Of a stretch of 36,112 nucleotides of DNA, positions 1 to 9,417 are shown one piece after another. Location: assembly GCA_029938135.1 (NCBI GenBank), contig JAPYOO010000003.1:16225-52336 (forward strand), written 5' to 3'. This DNA comes from Bermanella sp. Its GTDB lineage: Bacteria > Pseudomonadota > Gammaproteobacteria > Pseudomonadales > Oceanobacteraceae. Below the pieces are notes generated by a model. That model did not search any database. It saw nothing but the letters and a program-made list of their open reading frames with translations, and was not told the DNA's origin. Both the position numbers and the translations under genes were made by a program. The number at the start of each line of letters is the position of its first letter. Position 1 is the first letter of the stretch.

Positions 1-1556
1 CCAGGGTATGGGTTGGCTGCAACACACGTTAAGCAATCCGTATTTACCGAACCACTTGGGTCCGACGCAAGTATTTCTTCCTGACTTTGAAAAAAGGACA
101 TATTAACATCCACTACCGTGTCCTTATCCCATTGATAACCAAAGCCCATTCCATACATGTTACCGCCACCAAGGGGCGCCATTACATTGCGTCTATTGTC
201 TGGAATGGTTGCTGCTCGTTGCTCTATACCCATACGTGCTACCAAGCGAGAACTTAGCTGATATTCTAGGCCCAGTCCAAAGCTCCATGTACTTTTATAG
301 TTAAGGTTTTGCTCTAAGGTGGTGGCAGTAATTTCGGTGGGTGCCAATATTTTTGCAGCATTTAGAAAGTCCAGCTGTCGATCAAACTCAAAATAGAATG
401 ACTCCCATTCATCATAATCGGCCCAGTCCGCATCTATGTTGACCTGAAGCTTGTCAAAGAAGCGAAACTTAAAGCCCGTAGAGAAATGCTGAGGATAAGT
501 GAACTCTGTTGTCACGTAGCCTGTTTCCTTACTAGTACCGGTGGGCAGCTGGAACATCGCACCAATAATGGCTCCAAAAATAGAGCTTCGAAAGCGTTGA
601 AAAAAGCCTGCAAATTCATCGGTGTAATCAAATTCAAATTCACCCGTTAGCTGATCCTTACCCTCACTTTGGTAGGCCATGCCCCAAGCAAACCAGTCAT
701 TAGGCTCCCATAACAAACCAAAGTTAAAGGTAGGCGACATACTGGTTTCAAGTTGCATGCTCAGATTGCCGATGTCTTGATAAGGGCCTATTCGACCACC
801 ACATAATGCAATGAATGGTACTAAGGGGTCGTCCCCTGTTCCACCCTCTTCACAACCAAATGCATCTTGTAAAAGCTCTGCAGCAGACATTAGAATATTT
901 ACCGCTCTAACATCTTGGGATATGGCAAAACCTTGGTGTGAGAGTAAAAAACCGGCACCAATAGATAATTCATCGCTCACTTTATAACCAAAAGACGGTG
1001 ACAAATACGTTAGGCGTTGCATTGCCACCTGTTTACCCTGATACCGCCCAGGGTTGTCGTCCTCTTCTTTTACGAAGCCTGCTGCCATAGGGATGTAGCT
1101 GAACGTGGCAAAAGTGAATTTAGACCCTGGAGGATTGATGGATATACCACCGCCTGGTGCCATTGCGACTGGTAGGTGCAATGGAAAAATACCGTAACCG
1201 GGAATATACAGCCCACCGATGGATTCACTTTTTTGACCGGCTACTGGGTCATCACGAAAATCCAACAAACCCGGATCTACCTCTTCGCCACTACTATTTG
1301 TCGCGTATCCGTCAGGTATGGCGTACTCAGACTCCATACTTAAGAGAACACTCATTATGGTGACACTCAGTTGGCGACCCTTGAGTTTTGTTAATCCGGC
1401 AGGATTATAATGAACAGAAGCAAGGCCAGTTGGGTCTGCGGTTACCGCATTTCCAAGTGACAGCGCTTTAGAGTCAATTGATAGCGACTGACCCATTTGA
1501 GCGTGATTGAGTGTGCTTAAAGTTAAGCAGGCAAGCGTGAAAATTAACTTCTTCAT
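1..1556 (-). CDS. OMPP1/FadL/TodX-family outer membrane protein (partial, 3' end beyond left edge)
   Basis: Manual reverse-strand translation from ATG at 1556 gives an open frame to the window edge: MKKLIFTLACLTLSTLNHAQMGQSLSIDSKALSLGNAVTADPTGLASVHYNPAGLTKLKGRQLS..., with signal peptide and the FadL-like 'SLGNAvTAdptGlasvhyNPAGLtkLkG' motif. Absent from the ORF track because it is open at the edge. Confidence 0.85.
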   Translation of the reverse strand, partial: MKKLIFTLACLTLSTLNHAQMGQSLSIDSKALSLGNAVTADPTGLASVHYNPAGLTKLKGRQLSVTIMSVLLSMESEYAIPDGYATNSSGEEVDPGLLDFRDDPVAGQKSESIGGLYIPGYGIFPLHLPVAMAPGGGISINPPGSKFTFATFSYIPMAAGFVKEEDDNPGRYQGKQVAMQRLTYLSPSFGYKVSDELSIGAGFLLSHQGFAISQDVRAVNILMSAAELLQDAFGCEEGGTGDDPLVPFIALCGGRIGPYQDIGNLSMQLETSMSPTFNFGLLWEPNDWFAWGMAYQSEGKDQLTGEFEFDYTDEFAGFFQRFRSSIFGAIIGAMFQLPTGTSKETGYVTTEFTYPQHFSTGFKFRFFDKLQVNIDADWADYDEWESFYFEFDRQLDFLNAAKILAPTEITATTLEQNLNYKSTWSFGLGLEYQLSSRLVARMGIEQRAATIPDNRRNVMAPLGGGNMYGMGFGYQWDKDTVVDVNMSFFQSQEEILASDPSGSVNTDCLTCVAANPYP

Positions 1557-1569
1557 ATTCAGGTACTCG

Positions 1570-2580
1570 TTACGAAGATGCTGGTTCAAACTTGGCTTTA
1601 AGGCCATTCAAACTTATGGGCATAGATAAAGACAGCATGATGTCTGGTGAGTCTTCTGTTAGACCAAATCCAACACCGACATTAGTAATGGTTGTGGGTG
1701 ATACCCGAATTCCCAAGCTAAAGTTCATTACACCCGACATAGTCGCTGCCGTTTCAGCCACGCCACCATTTCTGAATATGTATTTACTTTTGTCCGAGAA
1801 AGACCCCTGAAACGACATGCTTAAAGACACGTCGTAAGATAATGAGTAGGCAAAGCCGCCGGACATAGCAACGGAAACCCCAGGGTGTACTTCTTCTAAA
1901 AGCTGGCCGCTTCTTACTTGATTAACATCCTTTTCTGGAATTGCATAACTTAGACTTGTTGAGCCAAATAACATAACGGGATCCACTACCTTGTTAACGG
2001 ACATTCCGCCTGACAAAGAGTAATAACCACTGCCTATTGGTAAATTTTTTCCGGCTATTGTTCTAAATGGGCTTCCGCCTGTTTTAGTTTTAAACGATCC
2101 TGTAACGGTACGGCTTAGTTCACCAGGCACGTAAGCATAGGGCTGCCAACGAGCATTGACTGATACATCGCCAATGCCAGCTCCACTTAATGAATCCGCA
2201 GTGTCATATTTAGTGACTAAAGGCACGCTGAGGCCCAGTGTTAGATTATTTAGGTAGCCAAAATCAAAGGAGAAATTATTGGTCAGGTTATGAGTTGCTG
2301 ATGGGGTGACATCAAATGCACGCACCGAATTGCCAGAAAACTCAATATTGAGCCTTTGGTCAGCTGTATAGCTGTAGCTCATGCTGTAACTCATTGATGT
2401 TTGTCCCTTTTTCATCAAGGAGTAGCTATTTTCAGTGGCTTCAAATACCTCCTCTAGACTTTTTTCTTGTGTCGCGTCTTCGTCACTTTTAGAAAGTGCT
2501 TCACGAGCATCGGACACATCTGCCCAGCCAGAGAGACTGAATGTGTATAAAAATATTCCGTATAAATACCACAGACGCAT
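1570..2580 (-). CDS. Predicted outer-membrane beta-barrel protein with N-terminal charged/helical segment
   Basis: 336 aa; signal peptide (MRLWYLYGIFLYTFSLSGWA), acidic/helical stretch (DVSDAREALSKSDEDATQEKSLEEVFEATENSYSLMKK), then alternating amphipathic beta pattern ending in strand-like 'DIMLSLSMPISLNGLKAKFEPASS'. 13-bp gap to the FadL gene. Confidence 0.65.
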   Translation of the reverse strand: MRLWYLYGIFLYTFSLSGWADVSDAREALSKSDEDATQEKSLEEVFEATENSYSLMKKGQTSMSYSMSYSYTADQRLNIEFSGNSVRAFDVTPSATHNLTNNFSFDFGYLNNLTLGLSVPLVTKYDTADSLSGAGIGDVSVNARWQPYAYVPGELSRTVTGSFKTKTGGSPFRTIAGKNLPIGSGYYSLSGGMSVNKVVDPVMLFGSTSLSYAIPEKDVNQVRSGQLLEEVHPGVSVAMSGGFAYSLSYDVSLSMSFQGSFSDKSKYIFRNGGVAETAATMSGVMNFSLGIRVSPTTITNVGVGFGLTEDSPDIMLSLSMPISLNGLKAKFEPASS

Positions 2581-2602
2581 TGTAGCAAACCTTTTTTTAT
2601 AA

Positions 2603-3481
2603 TTATTTTCTTCTAAATCTAATTTCTTTTTCTACAACAACAGTTGGCGCGTAAATTGTATTTGCTTGTTCTGGATCGAAGTCCTCACCCATATCCGAAG
2701 TTATGAGGAGGTCATCTTTCCAATAAGCATTATTCTTTCCACGGGCCACTGCATTATAAAACTCGCTAGACTCTTTCATGTGGTCCACAGGAAAAACGTC
2801 TTTAAAATCTCGATACGCCATCTGCGTAAAGGTGCGCTCATCGATCACGCGTAAATCTTCGTCTCTTAATTCAAGCCCGCCTACCGGTTTGTGGCCGTTT
2901 GGAAACACTATAAAGAGTACATTTCTATCCCAGATTTGCATGAAACGGGACAAGGTAAAGCTGATATTCCCTAATGCCGGATCTGCCACATATACGTGAC
3001 CGTCTTTAACCGCTCGAACGACAATGAAATGCTTAAACCCTGCATATTCAATAGGTGCAATTGCTGGGTGATCCAGCTTAATTAAGTCTTCTTTTTCAGC
3101 TCTAAAGCCGCCCGAAGGGTGGCCAAGAGCTGTTACTAGGCGTTTCATGTCGAGCAATGAAAAGCCACGGCGCTCTACGATTTTTTCACTGTCTCCAAAC
3201 TGGAGCAGGCCTTCCATTACTTGTCGTTCTTGGAAGTTTCGGCCCAAATAAAAGTCTAACAGGGTCGTTAATGCAGCGGATCCACAACTGTAATCGTAAG
3301 CTTGGCGTATAACATTATTGTATTTAAACTCACTTAGCGGCTCGATCGACTGGTGCTGGATAATAGTGTTTTCACCAAAACCAGTTTCAAAATAGACAAT
3401 GCCTTTAGGCTGAGGGTCTATTTCAACGAATTCAGTCAGCATGGTATAGCCGAGTATGGATGCCATTATTAGAACGATCAT
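2603..3481 (-). CDS. C39-family cysteine peptidase-like protein (exported/anchored)
   Basis: N-terminal hydrophobic anchor; 'RQAYDYSCGSAALTTLLDFYLG' (Gln + catalytic Cys context), 'GFKHFIVVRAVKDGHVYVADPALGN' (catalytic His/Asp context) typical of C39 domains. 22-bp gap to the barrel gene. Confidence 0.85.
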   Translation of the reverse strand: MIVLIMASILGYTMLTEFVEIDPQPKGIVYFETGFGENTIIQHQSIEPLSEFKYNNVIRQAYDYSCGSAALTTLLDFYLGRNFQERQVMEGLLQFGDSEKIVERRGFSLLDMKRLVTALGHPSGGFRAEKEDLIKLDHPAIAPIEYAGFKHFIVVRAVKDGHVYVADPALGNISFTLSRFMQIWDRNVLFIVFPNGHKPVGGLELRDEDLRVIDERTFTQMAYRDFKDVFPVDHMKESSEFYNAVARGKNNAYWKDDLLITSDMGEDFDPEQANTIYAPTVVVEKEIRFRRK

Positions 3482-3755
3482 TGAATCGCTAAGTCACTTT
3501 TAAAGTTGTTATTGTTATTTTGTGTCACTAAGACTTACGCATTGTTACATTTAATGGCGCAACTCGCCAAGCCCTAATCACTTGCCTTTTAGTGAATATC
3601 AGCTAAAGGGATAAGAAAATTCACAAGCTAGCTTTTATAGGCGCACATTTGTGCTAGTAATCTGATCAACTGTTAATCAATCATTAGAAATACTGATAAA
3701 ACCTACCTAATTTGTACATAGATGGCTAAAATGCGCATCCAATCTTTGGTGCACT

Positions 3756-5072
3756 ATGAAACTAGATACAGCCAAACTCCCCTATTTAGCAGATAGCTCT
3801 CAACTTCTTAGTCAATTGCGCCGACTCAGTGGCTTGGTTGCGCTAGAGAGTGACAATTCAGAACATGAAAATGGCCGTTGGAGCATTATCAGTGCAGCCC
3901 CGGTTAAAACGTACAGAGCAACCGATCGCCATTGTTCAGCTGAGATGCTTCAAACACTTGAGTCTTTTTATAGTCTATTGCCTAAGCAAAGCCATGAACT
4001 CCCTTTTATAGGGGGGCTGCTGGGTCACGCCAGTTATGACCTTGGGCAGCCATCTTTAGATAAGTCGCTAAACATACCCTCTTTCGATAATCTGCCGAAA
4101 ATTTTGGTGGGCCTATATACATGGGCTTTCGTTATTGATCATCAGGAGAAGGTAAGCCATTTAGTCTATTGGGAGGGTATGTCTATTCCAAATAAATCAG
4201 ATCTGCTTGATATGTTTAATGATAGTTTTCAGCCATTAACGGCAGACTTTAAGGTTACTGATAGCTTTAAGTCCATGTGGAGCAAGGATACCTACAAACA
4301 AAAGATCCAAGTTATACATAATTACATTCAAGGTGGTGATTGTTATCAAATTAACTTGGCGCAATGCTTTAAAGCTAAATATAGCGGAGATAGCCTTGAA
4401 GCCTATTCAAGGTTAAGGAAGGCAGCCCAAGTGCCCTTCGCGAGCTACTTTGAAGATATGGAGATGAGTTTTGCTAGCCTGTCCCCTGAGATGTTCATTA
4501 CTTGTGATAATGACAAGGTCACTACCAAGCCCATTAAGGGGACTCAGCCTAGAAGTCAATCCGTGCTAATTGATAATAAGAATAAGAATAAGTTAAAGGA
4601 AAGTACAAAGGATCAGGCCGAAAATTTAATGATCGTGGATTTATTGCGTAATGACTTAAGCAAGAATGCAAGTCAGGTTAAGGTTCCTAAGCTATTTGAT
4701 GTGGAATCGTTTTCAACTGTACACCATTTGGTTAGCACTATTACCGCCCAAATGAATCCAAGCACCAGTATATTGAAGTTATTTCTGGATGCCTTTCCTG
4801 GAGGCTCTATCACCGGGGCGCCAAAGAAAAGGGCTATGGAGATTATTAGTGAGTTAGAGGGGTTTCCAAGAAGCTTTTATTGTGGAAGTTCGTTCTATTA
4901 TTCATGCAGCGGCAAATTCAGCTCGAACATCCTCATAAGAAGCTTTCTATTTCAGCGTGGGAATCTTTTTACGTGGTCTGGAGGCGGGATTATTGCTGAT
5001 TCAAAGTGGGAGTTAGAATATCAAGAAAGCCTGGATAAGATATCCAGGCTAATGGCAAGTTTACAGGGCTAG
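3756..5072 (+). CDS. pabB: Aminodeoxychorismate synthase component I
   Basis: 438 aa; chorismate-binding motifs 'TTKPIKGTQPR', 'DQAENLMIVDLLRNDLSK', 'FPGGSITGAPKKRAMEIISELE', 'GGGIIADSKWELEYQESLDK'. The PIKGT motif favours PabB over TrpE. Confidence 0.93.
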   Translation: MKLDTAKLPYLADSSQLLSQLRRLSGLVALESDNSEHENGRWSIISAAPVKTYRATDRHCSAEMLQTLESFYSLLPKQSHELPFIGGLLGHASYDLGQPSLDKSLNIPSFDNLPKILVGLYTWAFVIDHQEKVSHLVYWEGMSIPNKSDLLDMFNDSFQPLTADFKVTDSFKSMWSKDTYKQKIQVIHNYIQGGDCYQINLAQCFKAKYSGDSLEAYSRLRKAAQVPFASYFEDMEMSFASLSPEMFITCDNDKVTTKPIKGTQPRSQSVLIDNKNKNKLKESTKDQAENLMIVDLLRNDLSKNASQVKVPKLFDVESFSTVHHLVSTITAQMNPSTSILKLFLDAFPGGSITGAPKKRAMEIISELEGFPRSFYCGSSFYYSCSGKFSSNILIRSFLFQRGNLFTWSGGGIIADSKWELEYQESLDKISRLMASLQG

Positions 5073-5678
5073 CGGGCGTACGCTGGCTTTAATAAATTCA
5101 CGCTTAAGATCTTCGTATTCATGTACTGCAGGGAATTGTGGGAATTCAGCAATTACATTAGGCGGCGATTTAAACAATATGCCGGACTCAGCTTCAGCCA
5201 GCATAGTCGTGTCGTTATACGAGTCACCCGCTGCAATACAGCGATAATTTAGAGTATGAAACGCTTTGATTGACTGGCGTTTAGGGTCAACCTGTCTTAG
5301 TTTATAATCAGTAATATCCCCTTCTTCACTCACTACCAGCTTGTGGCATAGCAATGTTGGGAAGCCGAGCTGGCGCATTAGTGGCTGTGCAAACTCATAA
5401 AATGTATCGGATAAAATAACCACCTGGAAACGCTCGCGTAACCAGTCGACAAACTCTACAGCTCCGTCTAGAGGCTTTAATGTGGCAATTACCTCTTGGA
5501 TGTCATCTAGCTTTAAGTTGTTATCCTTAAGGATTTGAAGACGCTGCTTCATGAGGACATTATAGTCAGGGATATCTCGAGTCGTCGCTTTCAGCTCCTC
5601 TATGCCAGTTTTATTGGCGAACTCAATCCAAATCTCTGGGATTAAAACCCCTTCCAAATCAAGACAGGCTAACTCCAC
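5061..5678 (-). CDS. thrH: Bifunctional phosphoserine phosphatase/homoserine phosphotransferase (ThrH)
   Basis: 205 aa HAD protein: 'MELACLDLEGVLIPEIWIEFANKTGIEELKATTRDIPDYNVLMKQRL', 'VVILSDTFYEFAQPLMRQLGFPTLLCHKL', 'AAGDSYNDTTML'. Confidence 0.9.
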   Translation of the reverse strand: MELACLDLEGVLIPEIWIEFANKTGIEELKATTRDIPDYNVLMKQRLQILKDNNLKLDDIQEVIATLKPLDGAVEFVDWLRERFQVVILSDTFYEFAQPLMRQLGFPTLLCHKLVVSEEGDITDYKLRQVDPKRQSIKAFHTLNYRCIAAGDSYNDTTMLAEAESGILFKSPPNVIAEFPQFPAVHEYEDLKREFIKASVRPLAL

Positions 5679-5850
5679 GATAATACTCCTAGGCAGGTAA
5701 AAAGTGCGCTACTTTAGCCGTTATAACGCCATGCTTCAATCTGTATTCACGATTACTTATAAGTGATGGCTATTAAATTATGAATAATAAATATTTTTTT
5801 GCATATGTAAGTTCTGGTATGGTCCTGTTTATCTGAATAAAGGATTCAAC

Positions 5851-6585
5851 ATGAATATTTCTACCGAAGAAATTTCCACGATCAATAGCGAGCTAATAAA
5901 CCAGCAACCTAAGCAGATCATTAAGTTTGCCCTGGAAAAGTTCGATAACATTGTCATCTCGTTTAGTGGTGCTGAGGATGTGGTTCTGATCGACCTTGCT
6001 CTAAAGGCAGGTAAAAAAATTCAAGTGTTTAGCTTGGATACTGGCCGACTTCATCCTGAAACCTATCGTTTTATTGATACGGTTCGTAAGCACTACAATA
6101 TCGATATTGAGCTTATGTCTCCAAAAGCAGAAGAACTTGAGCCATTTGTTAAAGCAAATGGTTTGTTTAGTTTTTATGAAGACGGTCATCAGGGCTGTTG
6201 TGGTGTGCGTAAAATCAAACCCCTAAAGCGAAGGCTTTCTAGTGCTGATGCATGGATTACTGGCCAAAGAAAAGACCAAAGCCCAGGTACTCGCCAGTCA
6301 ATCGATGTTTTTGAATTAGACTCTGGTTTTAAAGGTGCTAACGATCAATTATTTAAATTTAATCCGTTGGCAAATTGGTCGTCCGAGGATGTTTGGAATT
6401 ACATTAAAATGTTTGATGTGCCCTACAACCCTCTTCATCAACAAGGATTTAAGAGTATTGGTTGCGAGCCTTGTACTCGGGCTGTACTCCCCAATCAACA
6501 TGAACGCGAAGGTCGTTGGTGGTGGGAGAATGAAGGCGGCAAAGAATGCGGCCTTCATGCGGGCAATATAATCAGTAAATCATAA
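5851..6585 (+). CDS. cysH: Phosphoadenylyl/adenylyl-sulfate reductase, Fe-S type
   Basis: 244 aa; '[14 protein letters not shown]', '[20 protein letters not shown]', CC + CxxC cluster motifs ('[13 protein letters not shown]', '[10 protein letters not shown]'), C-terminal 'KECGLHAG'. Confidence 0.93.
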   Translation: MNISTEEISTINSELINQQPKQIIKFALEKFDNIVISFSGAEDVVLIDLALKAGKKIQVFSLDTGRLHPETYRFIDTVRKHYNIDIELMSPKAEELEPFVKANGLFSFYEDGHQGCCGVRKIKPLKRRLSSADAWITGQRKDQSPGTRQSIDVFELDSGFKGANDQLFKFNPLANWSSEDVWNYIKMFDVPYNPLHQQGFKSIGCEPCTRAVLPNQHEREGRWWWENEGGKECGLHAGNIISKS

Positions 6586-6600
6586 TGCCCGATGCTCGGG

Positions 6601-7662
<1,062 letters not shown>

Positions 7663-7715
7663 TTAGATTTACCATCTATCTCTTAGATCACATTTTATAA
7701 GCTTAGACTATATCC

Positions 7716-8501
7716 ATGGAATTTCTGTTATATATAACATCCGGGGCGCTTGTTGGCCTAATTATTGGCCTTACGGGCATTGGCGGCGGCTCACTTATGA
7801 CCCCGTTACTGCTCATGTTTGGCATCCCTCCACACATAGCGGTAGGAACCGACTTGCTTTACGCCTCTATTACCAAAGCAAGCGGAGTTGTTGCTCATCA
7901 CAAGCAAAAAAGTATTCGCTGGGAAATTACTTGGCTTATGGCTTTGGGGAGTATTCCAGCCGCCTTAATTACAGGCTTGATACTGCACTCCTATTTTGAT
8001 GATTTTAAACAATATACGGGTGTTATCACCACGTGCCTAGGCGTTATGCTTATTATTACGGCCTGTATGCTTATTTTTAGAAAGAAGCTGCAAGTATTCT
8101 CTCAGCGGCAAGCAGATCTAAAGCGAGTCAGTGTGCTGCAAAAGAATAAGGCGGCATTAACCATAGCTATGGGGGTTTTATTAGGAGCCTTTGTTACGCT
8201 TTCGTCTGTTGGTGCAGGCGCAATAGGAACGGCAATATTATTGGTTCTTTACCCGCACCTTAGATCTATTAATATCATTGGAACCGATTTAGCGCATGCA
8301 GTTCCATTGACGTTAATAGGTGGGTTAATCCACCTCTCGCTTGGAAATGTGGATTTTGCATTGCTTGGGGCGCTATTAATAGGCTCAATTCCTGCTATTC
8401 ATTTGGGTAGCAAGCTTGGTACTAGATTGCCAGAAAGTATTCTGCGAACAGTCTTGGCCAGCTTACTTATGGGCCTGGGTGCAAAATACGTCTTTTTTTA
8501 G
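7716..8501 (+). CDS. TauE/SafE-family sulfite exporter-type membrane protein
   Basis: 261 aa, multi-TM, 'GLIIGLTGIGGGSLMTPLLLMFGIPPHIAVGTDLLYASITKASGVVAHHKQKSIRWE' and the second repeat 'GAFVTLSSVGAGAIGTAILLVLYPHLRSINIIGTDLAHAVPLTLIGG'. Confidence 0.9.
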   Translation: MEFLLYITSGALVGLIIGLTGIGGGSLMTPLLLMFGIPPHIAVGTDLLYASITKASGVVAHHKQKSIRWEITWLMALGSIPAALITGLILHSYFDDFKQYTGVITTCLGVMLIITACMLIFRKKLQVFSQRQADLKRVSVLQKNKAALTIAMGVLLGAFVTLSSVGAGAIGTAILLVLYPHLRSINIIGTDLAHAVPLTLIGGLIHLSLGNVDFALLGALLIGSIPAIHLGSKLGTRLPESILRTVLASLLMGLGAKYVFF

Positions 8502-8502
8502 G

Positions 8503-9000
8503 CTAGTTACGAGTTAGGTCCTCTAGCGTCACCATGGGTATCATGTGGACCGGTACCGGGGTGCTTTGCAATACCTTGCTAACGACCGACCCTAGTACTC
8601 CACCACTGTAAGCCTGCTGTCCATGGCTTCCAATGACGATTAAATCGGCTTTGGAGAGCTTTGCTTGCTCTATGATGACCTCAGCAGGCACTCCAACTTT
8701 AACCAATACCCCCTGAAGATTTATCTGCCCTAAATAATCAGCATATTCAGATTTTAAAGTATCAATCACCTGTAAACGTATTCTTTCAATTACCTCGCCG
8801 ATTCCCTTATTACGAAGGTACTCTCGCTCTTTTTCCGGCATGTAGGTATCAATAATAGATTCAGCGAACAACCCCATGGGTTCTATTGCGTGCACAATAT
8901 CAACGCTCGCGCCCGTGCTCTGCACAATGGACGCTAATTGCTTCATGAGGTAAGGGCCGTACAGGCCTAAGTCTGTAGCAAATAAAATATGTTTAATCAT
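8503..9000 (-). CDS. Universal stress protein (UspA family)
   Basis: 165 aa; 'MIKHILFATDLG' and ATP-binding 'ADLIVIGSHGQQAYSGGVLGSVVSKVLQSTPVPVHMI'. Confidence 0.88.
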   Translation of the reverse strand: MIKHILFATDLGLYGPYLMKQLASIVQSTGASVDIVHAIEPMGLFAESIIDTYMPEKEREYLRNKGIGEVIERIRLQVIDTLKSEYADYLGQINLQGVLVKVGVPAEVIIEQAKLSKADLIVIGSHGQQAYSGGVLGSVVSKVLQSTPVPVHMIPMVTLEDLTRN

Positions 9001-9086
9001 GGCGACTTCTTTCTGCCAATTTCAACAATAAGCATAGCAGGTGAAATTACTGTCTATACTAAAACCATACTTAAAAGGAGGTAAAT

Positions 9087-9266
9087 ATGGGCGAGAAAAT
9101 GTTAAACCTTACCGAGACTAGCTCCATCTTGAATGTGAGTGAGACAACGGTGAAAAGATGGGCGCGCGAGCATCTATTAAAAAGCGTCAAAAATGGTTCG
9201 GAATTCATGTTCCCAGAGCCTGATGTTCTAAAATACAAAGAAATAAACGACAGGTTGAGCAAATAA
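9087..9266 (+). CDS. Small helix-turn-helix (MerR/excisionase-like) DNA-binding protein, 59 aa
   Basis: Not in ORF track (59 aa). Strong SD AGGAGGT at 9076-9082, ATG 9087, TAA 9264-9266: MGEKMLNLTETSSILNVSETTVKRWAREHLLKSVKNGSEFMFPEPDVLKYKEINDRLSK; followed at once by a terminator hairpin. Confidence 0.7.
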   Translation: MGEKMLNLTETSSILNVSETTVKRWAREHLLKSVKNGSEFMFPEPDVLKYKEINDRLSK

Positions 9267-9269
9267 GCA

Positions 9270-9309
9270 TCAAGGTCTGTGTTTACAGCAGGCCTTGACA
9301 CTTTTTTTT
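9270..9309 (+). terminator. Rho-independent terminator after 59-aa HTH ORF
   Basis: TCAAGGTCTG (9270-9279) pairs with CAGGCCTTGA (9289-9298, one G-T), then CAC and a T8 run. Confidence 0.8.
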
Positions 9310-9417
9310 AGCAATTCTCTTCAATTCACGCGATAAACCCCTTCAGCTGGCGCTTTAACTGCTTTATTATTCACTTCATATATTAATTTAACTTTCCCGC
9401 TGGGGATTTTGAGTATC

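Noticed and set aside
1157-1810. Plus-strand ORFs 1157..1363 and 1592..1810
   Set aside because: Antisense to the FadL-like and barrel genes; no RBS or recognisable motif.
2666-2999. Plus-strand ORFs inside the C39 gene
   Set aside because: Antisense to a well-supported peptidase gene; composition not protein-like.
6335-6571. Plus/minus alternative-frame ORFs within cysH
   Set aside because: Shadow ORFs of a clear cysH coding frame.
9071-9301. Minus-strand 76-aa ORF
   Set aside because: Antisense to the better supported 59-aa HTH ORF with ideal RBS and terminator.
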